This document shows, one piece after another, positions 43,856 to 53,464 of a stretch of 64,000 bases of DNA. Position numbers and translations under genes: made by a program. Within the stretch, counting starts at the first letter, position 1. The number at the start of each line of letters is the position of its first letter. This DNA is from Odontocerum albicorne (lineage: Eukaryota > Arthropoda > Insecta > Trichoptera > Odontoceridae), in NCBI GenBank assembly GCA_949825065.1, contig OX463859.1, positions 27,855,847 through 27,919,846 of the forward strand, written 5' to 3'. The notes beneath the pieces are model-generated. The model searched no databases and was not told the origin of the DNA. It was given only the letters and a program-made list of their open reading frames with translations.

Positions 43856-43904
43856 TTTTCTATCACCATTACATAGCAGAATATAAAGAATAGTAAATCT
43901 TAAA

Positions 43905-44355
43905 TTCATACAAAAATTATTGAGAAAATAGTGAAGGACCGACTGATGAAATTTTTCAATATGCACAACATTATCTCTCCTAATCAGTTTGGTTTCCAAA
44001 GGAATATGGGAACTGAAACTGCTTTTCTTAGTCTAGTAAACAGCGTTACCAACACTTTGGATAATAAGAAGGCATGTTTGGCAGTTTTTTTGGACCTTGC
44101 GAAGGCTTTTGATACAGTGTCTCACCGAATATTACTTACCAGATTGATGGAGGTGGGCATATGTGGGCGCTCTTCTAGTTGGTTCTCTTCTTACTTGTCT
44201 GATAGAACTCAGAGAGTCAAATTGGGTGATAGTGTATTTGGTGAGCCTCTTTTTGTAAGATTCGGAGTACCTCAAGGTAGTGTTCTGGGACCTATATTGT
44301 TCCTGATATATGTCAACCAGTTGTGTAATCTTTCTCTCAGGGGTAAGATTATTAC
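43905..44355 (+). mobile_element. LINE-B reverse transcriptase, left part (split by PLE)
   Basis: This is the 5'-truncated start of a CR1/Jockey-group RT. The frame is open from about 43905 and codes 'DRLMKFFNMHNIISPNQFGF', 'LAVFLDLAKAFDTVSHRILL' (RT motif A with the first catalytic Asp), 'WFSSYLSDRTQRVKL', and 'RFGVPQGSVLGPILFLIYVN' (RT motif B). It breaks off at 44355, just before the FADD box. The frame resumes after the PLE at 45701. No disabling stop is seen in this part, so it was probably intact when the PLE landed. Confidence 0.92.
44344..44355 (+). other. Target-site duplication of PLE, left copy
   Basis: TAAGATTATTAC here is repeated exactly at 45701-45712 on the far side of the PLE. 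Twelve-base duplications fit a retroelement with a nicking endonuclease. Confidence 0.95.
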
Positions 44356-45700
44356 ATTGTAATTTATTTTTAACAAACACTGTTTATTCCACTTTTTTAT
44401 GACGGTATAACCCTACCGGTTTCAAGGCTTTCACCTCATCTTCAGGGGAGCGCAAACAAGACTAAATGCTGTTCGAACTGGTACCGATATAGACACTTCA
44501 ACGGTTGGAGGCGGGAGGGGTGAGGGGAAGGCTAGGTATTATTTCGGCCAAGAGCGGGGAGATTTTGGGGAAATAACTATTCAACAGATGCTCTGATCGG
44601 TATATTGACTTAGAAATTTCTAGGGCCTCCAATCTGTCCAATCTATTTCCGTTGTCGCTAATATGTAAGAATTTGGCATCATTGATAGAAAAAGTATGAT
44701 TCTCACGGTGACAATGATTAGCCATTTCAGAATAAATTAGAGGATTTGTTAAGGCAGATTGGTGTTCACGAAATCTCTTTTCAAAAGATCTTCCTGTCTT
44801 TCCTATATAGAAATTATCACAGTCAGCACATAAAAGTTTATACACACCGCTGTTGTTAAGTATTCCATTTTTGCCTTTCCCATTAAATAAGAGTTTCCGG
44901 AGATTAAAGTTAGTGTAAAAAGCTGGCTTTATGTGACTTGGAATATTTTTGGTTATTTCATTTGATATATTTTTTATAAATAGGACTTTGCTCCATTTAT
45001 AGGTATGCTTATAGGTGTCGTTAAATATATAATCTTTTATAAGTTTCTTTTTTGTTTTGTTTTTTAAAAGTGAATCAATGAGGCTTCCAGGATAGCCATT
45101 ATTTGTAGCAATTTTTTTTGATGGTTATTAATTCCTTTTTAAAATTGTCGTCGGTTAATGGGACACTGAGCAATCTATGAAGCATACAGTTAAAGGCGGC
45201 GAATTTATGATTATTAGGATGGTTAGAAGTTGCTGGAATTATGGAGTCTGAATAAGTATTTTTCCTATATATATCAAAGTCAAATGTGCCTTTTTTCCGA
45301 GATAATGTTAGGTCCAAGAAATTTAATTTTCCGTCCTGTTCTGTTTCTAATGTAAATTTTATAAAACTTTCTATAGAATTTAAATATTTAAGAAAATGGT
45401 GTAATTGTCTATCGGTACCCGTCCAAACACAAAGAATGTCATCTGCATACCTAAACCAGCACAAAACATTTTTGGTTAGCTTAAACTTACTCCTAAAGAT
45501 ACATTTTTCAAAATAGAAAGGCTTTCACCTCATCTTCAGGGGAGCGCAAACATTGTTTGCGCTCCCCTGAAGATGAGGTGAAAGCCTTGAAACCGGTAGG
45601 GTTATACCGTCATAAAAAAGTGGAATAAACAGTGTTTGTTAAAAATAAATTACAATGTCTTTAAACCTCCACAACGTTAATGCCTTAACTATAAACAACA
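44356..45700 (-). mobile_element. Penelope-like element (PLE), 5'-truncated
   Basis: A 1345-bp retroelement in minus orientation, encoding part of an RT and a GIY-YIG endonuclease. Its ends are inverted relatives: 44356-44455 (TTTATTCCACTTTTTTATGA, CCCTACCGGTTTCAAGGCTT, CTCATCTTCAGGGGAGCGCA) and 45519-45660. The right end is itself a palindrome of about 35-bp arms centred near 45554. Beyond it lies an extra terminal stretch (CCTCCACAACGTTAATGCCT). Such terminal repeats and 5' truncation are known in PLEs. Related solo termini occur at 5528, 51083, 58015 and 62570. The element is flanked by a perfect 12-bp duplication and splits a LINE RT. Confidence 0.92.
44498..45516 (-). pseudogene. PLE RT catalytic region plus GIY-YIG endonuclease, one frameshift
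   Basis: Minus strand. It begins inside the RT palm with 'VLCWFRYADDILCVWTG', holding the YADD catalytic box, then 'FIKFTLETEQDGKLNFLDLT' and 'SRKKGTFDFDIYRKNTYSDS' of the PLE thumb region. A run of eight T near 45109-45116 shifts the frame. In the next frame the text continues through 'NNGYPGSLIDSLLKNKTKKK' and 'ITKNIPSHIKPAFYTNFNLR' to the endonuclease: 'GVYKLLCADCDNFYIGKTGR' contains the GVY...YIG core, a CxxC pair and the conserved Arg, with 'FREHQ' and 'HCHRENH' after it, up to a stop at 44498. The RT fingers are missing, so it cannot act alone. Apart from the one frameshift the remaining part is open, which suggests recent arrival. Confidence 0.9.
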
Positions 45701-47045
45701 TAAGATTATTACTTTTGCGGACGACACGGTTCTTCTATTCGAGGGCCGAACATGGGATGATGATGTATTCTTAAAGGATAACGAAGAATTGCGTGTAGTT
45801 AAAGAATGGATGGACTCAAATTTATTGACTCTAAATTCCCAAAAAACTAAATACATCACATTTAGCATATCTACAAGAACTCAAGCACCTACAAATAAAT
45901 ACATAACACTACACACTTGTTCACCCATGTCTGACTGTAGTTGTGTTTCCTTGGAAAGGGTTGATAGTATAAAGTACCTTGGAGTTTATGTTGACCAGTT
46001 CCTTCGTTGGGAGGTCCATATTAACACTTTGAGCGCAAAAATCAGAAAACTAGGATACATATTCCGTATGATTCGAAATGTGCTCAGTGAAAATATTCTT
46101 AAAAGTATATACTTCGCCTTATGTCAGTCAGCACTTTCTTACGGTATATCAGTTTGGGGGGGATGCACCTTAACCCAAAAACACATATTACAGGTTTCCC
46201 AAAAATTGATTGTGAAAATAATCAATAAACTTCCTGCTCGGTATCCCACGGCGGAGCTTTTCAGAGAGTATCAGGTCCTGAACATAGCCAATTTACATCT
46301 CAAATCCATTCTCTGGCACTACCATCGAGAGGAGGGGAAGATGCAAACTCAGCACACACACATGACACGCATGGCAACTAATGAAATGTTCACCATCCCT
46401 AGAGTTAAAACCTCTTTTGCCCAAAGGCAATATGCTTATTTGGCTCCCATTACATACAATGGCGTGCCGACTTCAATAAAAGTAAAGGTAGGAAAACCAT
46501 TTAGACAGTCGATCGGAGCGTGGTTGTTATTGCGACAGGATTTTGAGTACTTGGGCTTTCAGGATGAATGACGAGTGGAAAGGATTTATGTGAGCTCGTG
46601 AGTGTGGGTCTCTTCTTGTTGTTTCAATTTTGGTTGTTTTTGTATTTGTGTTTCTGTGTGTTTTTTTTTTTTTTTTTTTTTTGTTTTGAATTTGTTTTGA
46701 TTTTTATTCTTATGATTGTGTGTGGTATATTGTGGGATGAATATTTTTGGTCTTTCTGATGTTTCCAGTTGTAGTTGAGTGTCACTGTTTGTCAGGTTGA
46801 TGAGAGCGTGCAACGGGGATTTTTGTGTTATCAAAAATCGGAAAGAAGTATCGATTTATTTTTTCATGCTAAATATCCTCAGTGAGATACAGGCAAAAGC
46901 CTAGTTTACTGGGGATACGACAAATGAAAGGCAACAAACCCAGATCCATTAAAATTATATGTCCAAATCAAATTACCTGTTGTTTTTTCTCAAATTGTGT
47001 ATATTTCTTGTCATGTGTAATAATAAATAAATAAAAAAAATAAAA
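45701..47045 (+). mobile_element. LINE-B reverse transcriptase, right part, and 3' UTR
   Basis: After the duplicated TAAGATTATTAC the frame continues as 'ITFADDTVLLFEGR', so the catalytic FADD box lies immediately at the PLE junction. It runs on through 'VKEWMDSNLLTLNSQKTKYI', 'VDSIKYLGVYVDQFLRWEVH', 'FALCQSALSYGISVWGGCTL' (the usual LSYGI..WG block), 'QKLIVKIINKLPARYPTAEL' and ends 'LLLRQDFEYLGFQDE' with a stop at 46569-46571. The 3' UTR contains a 20-T run near 46660, CAACAAACCCAGATCCATTA and a TAATAATAAATAAATAAA tail. No stop occurs in the RT frame, so apart from the PLE and the missing 5' end this is the best-kept LINE in the window. Confidence 0.92.
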
Positions 47046-47059
47046 TAAAATACGTTAAA

Positions 47060-47515
47060 TGGCATAAAAGTAAAACCAGTGCGGAAGTGAATCCGCCAGA
47101 AATCAAACTTGGGGGGCCCATTGCTTACCATAAATACTAACCGTTATACCAAGACCGCCGACACTACACAAAACTTAATCTAACATATTGTAGGTCAGTG
47201 AAACTTTAAAGAATTTGACGTATAGAAAGATCGCACTTAGACGTGAAGCAATGAAAAAAACACTTTAAATCGAGATGTAAACAAAACATTGAGAAAAATT
47301 CTAGAAAGGGAGAAATCAAAAGTCATGACAAAACATTTAAGAAAAACTATGATGTGTCACATGTCATCAGGTCAATCAATATGGAGAAAATAATCATTAA
47401 CCTCTTTTAAAGCAATAGAAATTCCAAATATGTCCAACTCATCGAATTCCTTATTAAATACAGAGCAACTTCTATTAATTAATTAATTGATATCAAAATA
47501 CGGAATTAAGTGACT
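47060..47515. other. Unassigned
   Basis: No element or gene recognised between LINE-B and LINE-C pieces. AT-rich. Confidence 0.35.
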
Positions 47516-47519
47516 AGAG

Positions 47520-47815
47520 ATGGCTGCGAACTTAAGGCTTGAAAATGAAGAAGAACAATCTAAGATGGTTTGGGCAAGTGGAACGAATAAATGAAGAAAG
47601 ACTAACAAAATAAATATACTACGCAAATGCGAGTAGAAGGCTTGGAAGAGATGTAAGAAAGAAATGTAAACAATATGAGAAATCGTTGGAGCTCTATTCG
47701 AAAGGGTATGGATGAAGAGGCGAAAAATGTGTGTGAGAAGGTTTGGAGCTCTTTCGTTTCTGCCTACGCCGATAAAAATTCAGCATGATGGTATGTACGA
47801 GTATGTATAATTTGT
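47520..47815 (+). mobile_element. LINE-C 3' end
   Basis: GCTGCGAACTTAAGGCTTGA, then 'NNLRWFGQVERINEERLTK' coding content, then the AAAGGGTATGGATGAAGAGG part and the terminal pyrimidine-rich stretch up to about 47815 ending in ATGTACGAGTATGTATAA. The same order is seen at 13980-14300. Confidence 0.75.
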
Positions 47816-48060
47816 ATTCATTCGACTTGCGCTTTTTAACACCTAATTCGATCTAGTTGAATGAATGGGGCAACGAAAACATATACTTTCAAATAAAACC
47901 AAGTAGTAAGTGGTGCTAGACACTTACATTTCAATTATGAATAATATAATCAAAAGATTCATTCATACTTCAGCTATTAAGGTCCGCAATAAACTTTTTT
48001 TTGATACTTTCTATTCTTATGTTTATTTGACATTTGAACTTTAAGATGATAGACACATAG

Positions 48061-48364
48061 GTGCATTATAATTATTTCGTGTCTGACAAATCTGAGAAAG
48101 GCCTGCATTATTATGATGTCCATTTTGATAAAGTTGAATCTATACTACTTTTTCTTCTCAGTGTCATGTCAGGTCCCCCCCCCCCCAATGTTGAATATCA
48201 CCTGAGAGTAGACATCTTTGTCCCCGGCAGCCCGAAAAAGATCCCCAACGCTCCTTATACCAGTCCAATTACGTATATTACGGAGCCAGGAGATTTGCCT
48301 CCTGCCAACACCTCTATTTTGCCTTGGATGATCAGGTGCAGTAATTTGTACTTTGCTCCTCTAA
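48061..48364 (+). CDS. Unrecognised open frame next to mariner
   Basis: An open plus-strand frame that runs into the mariner left end. Between about 48170 and 48360 the sequence is clearly GC-richer than the surroundings, and the frame reads 'VEYHLRVDIFVPGSPKKIPN', 'YTSPITYITEPGDLPPANTS' and 'LPWMIRCSNLYFAPLSTRRI', which has a protein-like composition. I do not recognise a family. A run of about thirteen C at 48177-48187 lies inside it. It could be a decayed exon, a piece of an element ORF, or chance. Its end (from 48368) belongs to the mariner. Confidence 0.3.
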
Positions 48365-48367
48365 GTA

Positions 48368-49325
48368 CGAGGCGTATCCAGAAAGTAAGTATACTGAGGC
48401 TCTCACGACTGGATGGATTTTATTTTCGACATGTTGGCTACACTTCCGTGTAGCCTGACCCTTCCCCTCCACAACGAGACCGGTTTGAGGTCAGTACGTT
48501 GAGAAGTGTCGACGCGACAACACGTTTCGTGAAAAATGTCAATCCAATCTCCCGCCAAGTGCGAAATGCGCGGCGTCATCCGTTATCTCGTTTGGAAGGG
48601 CAAACCTCCGGTTGAGGTTTATAATGAGGTGAAAACTGCATATGGTGATAAAGCTATGAATCGTACGAGTGTGTACAAGTGGTGTCGCGAGTTTAAAAAC
48701 GGTCGTACGTCTGTGCATGATGATCAGAGGAGCGGAAGACCTTCAATTGTGACTGACGAAATTGTGGAAAAAATCGAAAATGCGCTCCGTGACGATCGCA
48801 GATTGAATATATGCCTCAAGGGGAGACCATCAACTCTGCAAGATACTGTGAGACCCTAAAAAAAATTGCGGAGGGCGATTCAGAACAAGAGGAGAGGCAT
48901 GCTGACAAATGGTGTCTGCCTGCTGCACGACAATGCCAGACCACACACGGCCAACGCCACGAAGGAACTGCTCGCCTCGTTTAAATGGGATGTCCTGAAC
49001 CATCCCGCGCATTCCCCTGACCTTAGCACCTTCAGATTACTATTTCTTTACCTCCCTGAAGCTGCACATGGGTGGAAAAAGGTTTTCAACCGACGAGGAG
49101 GTGAAGGAGGAGGGGGAGAAATGGACGGAGGGGTTGGCGGGAAACTACTTCGAGGAAGGCATCAAAAAGTTGATGCCCCGCTTCCCCACCTGCATTGAGA
49201 GGAATGGCGACTATGTCGAAAAATAGCTTACATATGTACTACGGTAACCACGTAATTTTTTTGTTTAAATAAAAAAAATTGTAACCTACAAAAATTCAGT
49301 ACACTTACTTTCTGGACTTACCTAG
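48368..49325 (+). mobile_element. Mariner element with internal deletion (958 bp)
   Basis: TIRs CGAGGCGTATCCAGAAAGTA and, inverted, CTAGGTAAGTCCAGAAAGTA are flanked by TA on both sides. The plus strand codes the HTH half from 48536: 'MSIQSPAKCEMRGVIRYLVW', 'NRTSVYKWCREFKNGRTSVH', 'DDQRSGRPSIVTDEIVEKIE'. A deletion near 48810 removes the middle including the first catalytic Asp. After it, in shifting frames, follow 'MPQGETINSARYCETLKK', 'LLHDNARPHTANATKELLAS' with the second Asp, 'HPAHSPDL', and, one base out of frame, 'APSDYYFFTSLKLHMGGKRF' with the third Asp. At least three frame changes occur, one at an A8 run near 48860. Full mariner elements are about 1.3 kb, so roughly 0.35 kb is lost. 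Confidence 0.92.
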
Positions 49326-49394
49326 TACATGACATAAGTAGGACACCTTTCGGATTTTAATATTAGTCAGCAACTCTCTATCAACTTTGGCTCT

Positions 49395-49610
49395 TTGAAG
49401 AACCCTTGTGTTACTGAGCATATCCGTCCAGGAATCTATACAGCGGAAGTTTTACGATTTGTAAACTTTAAATTGAAGATCTCAATAACTGAGTTGGACT
49501 GGGATATGTTGTTGAAAGGGTTGAAGCTTACAACTTTGTCACACAGAAGAAAGATGTTTGACCTCCCAACATTTTTTTACGATTTGGCGCTCGTATTTCA
49601 ATAATTTGGA
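49395..49610 (+). mobile_element. Jockey-like LINE C-terminal relic
   Basis: The plus-strand frame reads 'ITELDWDMLLKGLKLTTLSH' then 'RRKMFDLPTFFYDLALVFQ', a pattern of 'L..L..RR...DL...Y.L' that marks the C-terminal helix region of CR1/Jockey-type RTs. No other RT block is present. Only a weak assignment is possible. Confidence 0.45.
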
Positions 49611-49613
49611 ACT

Positions 49614-49750
49614 AACTTAACTTGTCATGCTACACGTTCCTGTAACATAGAACTTGTCATGCTACACGTTCCTGTAACATAGACCAGCTCGGCAAAATAT
49701 TTTGTTCCACAGTTAAGTGGTTACAACTAATTATTTGTAGAGCACTTGAA
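49614..49750 (+). repeat. 31-bp duplication within a dispersed repeat
   Basis: AACTTGTCATGCTACACGTT is repeated in tandem (about 49619 and 49650). The following CAGCTCGGCAAAATATTTTG stretch recurs at about 54275 after a CATGCTACACGTTCC that is present only once. So this is a dispersed repeat with a local duplication. Confidence 0.75.
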
Positions 49751-49754
49751 TAAC

Positions 49755-50090
49755 ATTTATTTTTATTTTTGCCGCGTGCTGAAAGAGATTTGTAAGTTGT
49801 AACTATCTGATTCTTTTATGCTTTGTTTTCAATTTATATCTACTACCAACTATGATCATTGAATTAATACAGGCAGACAACCTCACGATTCGAATTGGAT
49901 AAAGTAAAAAGAATTCCTATTTCATACAAAACATATACGATCACTTCGATCAGGCGTTGAGATACTCCTTCGCATACCAATACATCATTTTACACATATT
50001 AAGTTCTCCAGTTAACTCTGCACGACTATAGAACAAACTTCCAAGAGTTATAGGATGTGCACGTACTTAATTGTAATGTATTACACTTTT
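49755..50090. other. Unassigned
   Basis: Nothing recognised. Confidence 0.35.
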
Positions 50091-50094
50091 GTTG

Positions 50095-50525
50095 TATACA
50101 GTACAATCTGACGAGCGTATTGCCATGTGACAATCTTTTCCAACTAACCAGAAAGATATTAAAGAGGTCTTGAGTGAAAACCATACTGGATTTTTTTTTT
50201 TAACACTTGCCGCCCTGTGATGGATTGCGAGTGGCCAGGACTTATATTTTCATTTCTTCCACTTATTTTATATTATTCCACGTTTTAATACATAATAAAA
50301 TGATTTTTATAGCTAATTACTAAAAACAACCTAGCAGATTTTGCATAGTTTTAATTTAAAACATATATTTTTCACTTGACGCTTAGCGTCCAGTACCGTG
50401 GCTGGCGGATTTTTTTAGCACAGTAAGGTAAGTATTAATCTGGGTTCCAATGGGAATCGAGTCCACAACCTCCCCGGACTGGAAGACAAGCGTCTTACCT
50501 ATCAGGTCTCAGCGGTTGTCAACTT
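50095..50525 (-). mobile_element. SINE-B copy split by a TTAA MITE
   Basis: Minus-strand SINE-B in two parts. The tail half (50095-50199) has the hairpin ATTGCC-ATGT-GACAAT and the 'aaccagaaagat' and 'tgagtgaaaacc' body. The head half (50439-50525) has CCAATGGGAATCGAGTCCAC (box B region antisense) and the box A region near 50510. The two halves are separated exactly at a TTAA by a 239-bp MITE. Confidence 0.8.
50200..50438. mobile_element. piggyBac-type MITE, family 5, inside SINE-B
   Basis: TTAA at 50200-50203 and 50435-50438. Termini CACTTGCCGCCCTGTG and, inverted, TACTTACCTTACTGTG match at 12 of 16 positions. A subterminal GACGCTTAGCGTC palindrome lies near 50376. No coding content. The SINE-B copies elsewhere carry 'tttaataaaatctgg' at this place, so the target TTAA was in the SINE. 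Confidence 0.75.
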
Positions 50526-50529
50526 AATC

Positions 50530-51055
50530 ACGTTCAAAAGATAATAAAAAAATACTGCACAATTAAATCTGTCATTTCATCCTTATTTTCTATTATTCTC
50601 CTCTCGTGTCCTTCAACGAAATCCTCTCCTCTAGTCCTACCATTTTGGTCAGATGTAATTGTTTTACTCAAATTAATTTTTTTGTATTGATAGGTTGAAA
50701 TAAATTGAAGTATAGCAAAACACCAACCAAATATACAATACTATGTTTAACTGTGTACACAAAAGAATAAATTAAATTAAATTATATGTTACCGTCCGTC
50801 AGAGCATGGTTACGGTCGACCTCAGCCTGGCATGCGGAATGGCCGCGTCAAATGGGAACCCGGCCTTAGGTCTTCCAGTATGCGGTGAGTTTTGGTTTAC
50901 TTCTCTCAGCAAACACAATGCCCGGTAAGGGCAAAGCAAGTTCTTCAGTACTTTACTTAAGATTCGCTTAAGTTTCCCAAACTATATATATTTATTTCTT
51001 AAGATTTTAAACTCTGTGTTGTGTTTCACTTTCGGTGTATATAACCAACCTGACA
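50530..51055. other. Unassigned
   Basis: The patch at 50785-50940 (ACCGTCCGTCAGAGCATGGT, GGCATGCGGAATGGCCGCGT) is GC-richer than its flanks and could be a small element. No termini were found. Confidence 0.4.
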
Positions 51056-51059
51056 AACT

Positions 51060-51275
51060 TTTTGCCAACCAACCAGAAAAGTTATTGTAATTTGTTTTAT
51101 CAAACACTATTTATTCCAGTTTTTGTTACGGTATGTAACTTTATGTAACAAGAAAGAAAAGTGTTAAAATAGTCTTTAGTGAAAAGTAGACTGGAAAATC
51201 ATTTCTAGAAAAATTAAGTTCCAACAGGAATTGAACCCGTACCCCAGGATTGGGAGATAGGCATCTTTTCTAAAA
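51060..51275 (-). mobile_element. SINE-B copy split by a PLE terminus
   Basis: The tail half keeps CCAACCAACCAGAAA, and the rest (from about 51148) continues with AAGTGTTAAAATAGTCTTTA, the body and the head (GAATTGAACCCGTACCCCAG box region). A PLE-like stretch of about 65 bp lies between. Confidence 0.7.
51083..51148. mobile_element. PLE terminal fragment
   Basis: TTATTGTAATTTGTTTTATC, AAACACTATTTATTCCAGTT and TTGTTACGGTATG match the outer PLE end at 44356-44410 with substitutions. It interrupts SINE-B. Confidence 0.65.
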
Positions 51276-51284
51276 AAAATCAGG

Positions 51285-51540
51285 GAGTTCGTCTTTTTAC
51301 TTTTAAACCAGATAATAAAAATTGACGATTATTTTAAATACATGAAACATATATTTTGGTTGCATCAGTAAGACTTTCATTCAATAAAATAGTGGAAAAA
51401 GAAAGAAAATTTTCCTTTTTTTTTTGTCATATATTTGCATTTATACAAAGATTTATACGTACAATATAAATAAAAAACTTAAATATTTTTAAATAACATA
51501 TTTTAAATACTTAAAGCATGCTAGATATGATACTTTATTT
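51285..51540. other. Unassigned AT-rich stretch
   Basis: Nothing recognised. Confidence 0.35.
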
Positions 51541-51544
51541 TTCG

Positions 51545-52735
51545 AAACCTCGAAACAAGAAGGCAAGAATCCATTGCGATATTCCTACTTAAGGTTTTTC
51601 CAGGTTGCTTTAACTATCCCGCGATTCTAGAAGCAATAAGGTTATATGTACCTGAGAAATATAACATTGTTTCGATGATCACGTTATATATATTGGTCCA
51701 GAAAATGCATAACCTTGGTTAAGCAATAATCTAGTTAGAATATTTGGATCATATATAAAACAACGATCTCAATACGTAACCCCGCGGGACAAGTCTTCAG
51801 TGGCATTTATCGCAAGATCTGGTATACCACATCATCATCATCCTGTCATGACTCCCATGATAGCCTCTGATGATTCCTTTCGATTTATTCCTGTACTCCG
51901 CGGCTCAATGGGCAGTTGTTAAAGGTATTCCAGTTGCGTCTCTCATTTGGAATTCTTCTTCTTGCGCGTCGTTCTTCCACGCATCCAGTAACCACAAACC
52001 TCTTCAAACTGTCTCCTTGACCACGAGCAATGTGGCCAAAAAATCGGAGGACTCGTCGAAAGCTTATTGTCGATCACAATAGTCTAATTTAGATCCTTTA
52101 CTATTCCTCATATTGATTGACGGTATACAAAATTCCACGAATCATTCGACATGTTTATTGTCTTCTGACGACTTCTAAAAAACTAAAAAATAAATTCACT
52201 CCATGACTGTGCACAGTTAAAACAAGACCTTGAATCTCTAGTTTCCTAAAATAAGCAGAATAATCTCAATATGAATAAGTGTATTCTTCAGTCGATCATT
52301 TTCATTAGCTCAAAATCATTATATAATACAGGAAGTAGCATTAAGCAGAGTTTCTGAATTCAACAATTTGGGCTACACCTTTGATGCAGGACTAATACTC
52401 GTATTCATTGACGACGTCTCGCGTTTGGTATCGTACAGTTACAAACTACTCGGTTTTGTAAGAAGAATCTCTAGACATCAAGTAAGGTTTTGTAAGAAGA
52501 ATCTCTAGACATCAATTGTGTGACTTAGTTGGTAAAAATTTGCATTTTACCAACTAGTCACAGAAGTCGTCTATATACTCGTACCAACTTACAGAACGAA
52601 TGTCATGCCTAAACACTCTGTCACAAGTGGTATATAGACATTGAACCAACTGAGTGACACTGTGGATATATTATCGCCACTGCCTAGCAGTATGAGAAGA
52701 ATATTGGCTGGTATTCTCCCTGCAAAGTGGTAAAA
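51545..52735 (+). mobile_element. LINE-D RT relic, longest copy, interrupted
   Basis: Plus-strand LINE-D begins with CGAAACAAGAAGGCAAGAAT, then the RT region equivalent to 11460-11660 ('FGSYIKQRSQYVTPRDKSSV', 'ARSGIP'). It is broken at 51831 by an antisense LINE and resumes at 52083 with 'SNLDPLLFLILIDG'. It continues with the decayed 'FLARASLAQNHYIIQEVALS'-like region, 'KLLGFVRRISRHQ', and ends with the C-terminal tail segment at 52575-52735 (TATCGCCACTGCCTAGCAGT). A 40-bp tandem duplication of GGTTTTGTAAGAAGAATCTC lies at about 52450-52510. Stops are frequent. Confidence 0.8.
51832..52082 (-). mobile_element. LINE 3' end inserted in LINE-D
   Basis: Minus-strand C-terminal segment of another LINE type: 'TGCVEGRRARGRIP'-like text after frame correction, 'QMRDATGIPLTTAH' and 'YRNKSKGIIRGYHGSHD', ending in (ATG)n as this LINE type usually does. 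The LINE-D frame is cut between 'SGIP' and 'SNL', which are adjacent in the copy at 11590. The plus-strand frame is a shadow. Confidence 0.75.
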
Positions 52736-52849
52736 TAATATGTTTGTGTGTGGTTAACACATGACAGTCAATGTAGATAGGAAGTTATAGATATATGTCC
52801 ACTCTGCCTATCCCAAATGTGTTGCGACGTAATTTTTTTTTTTAACCTG

Positions 52850-53035
52850 GTGAGTTTATTGCCATGTGGCAATCTCTTCCAACCAACCAGAAAGATGTTT
52901 ATATAGGCTCTTAGTGTTAACCAGACTGGAATCCTATTTAATAAAATCTGGATTCCAGTGGGGATCGAACCCGCAACCTCCGGATCGGCAGACAAGTGTC
53001 CTACCACCAAGCCACGGAAGTCGTCTATATTTGTT
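52850..53035 (-). mobile_element. SINE-B, best copy
   Basis: Minus-strand full copy. The head reads CCGTGGCTTGGTGGTAGGAC (box A) and GCGGGTTCGATCCCC (box B, near the tRNA consensus). The body has GATTCCAGTCTGGTTAACAC. The tail 'catctttctggttggttggaagagatt' is followed by the hairpin ATTGCC-ACAT-GGCAAT and a stretch ending in the LINE-A-like CTCACCAGG. The last 45 or so bases match the 3' end of LINE-A. RNA polymerase III transcription is inferred from the two boxes. Confidence 0.9.
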
Positions 53036-53039
53036 GCAT

Positions 53040-53460
53040 AGTTATCACAATATGGTTAAAATCATTGACTTTCTTCATAAACGTTGGAATAAAATTCTTC
53101 GTTTATACAAAAATACATCCGTCAGTTAAACAATCACTGGTTCAAAACCTGCCTTCTAAATATAAACCTCGGGATGGAAAGGTAGCTGAGTTATGGTGGC
53201 TGCGGAGAAAATAAATGGTGACTGAAAAAGAAATATCATGACCATGTCGGGAAGATCATCAGGGGGGCAATGCCTCCCAACCAGTCTGCAACCTGCGGGA
53301 GTGTTGCACAATACAAGGAAACTGACGTGATCATCCACGGACCGACTATGTAATAATCGACCGACTATCTATTCTCGAAGAATTTCGCAATAACTTATAT
53401 AATTCTAAAAGTTTAATACTCTCATTTTATACCTTAACAGAGTAATTCGTTATTAATATA
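53040..53460. other. Unassigned, GC-richer patch
   Basis: 53165-53345 is GC-richer and has open frames on both strands, with no recognised motif. Possibly an old LINE piece. Confidence 0.35.
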
Positions 53461-53464
53461 TTTT

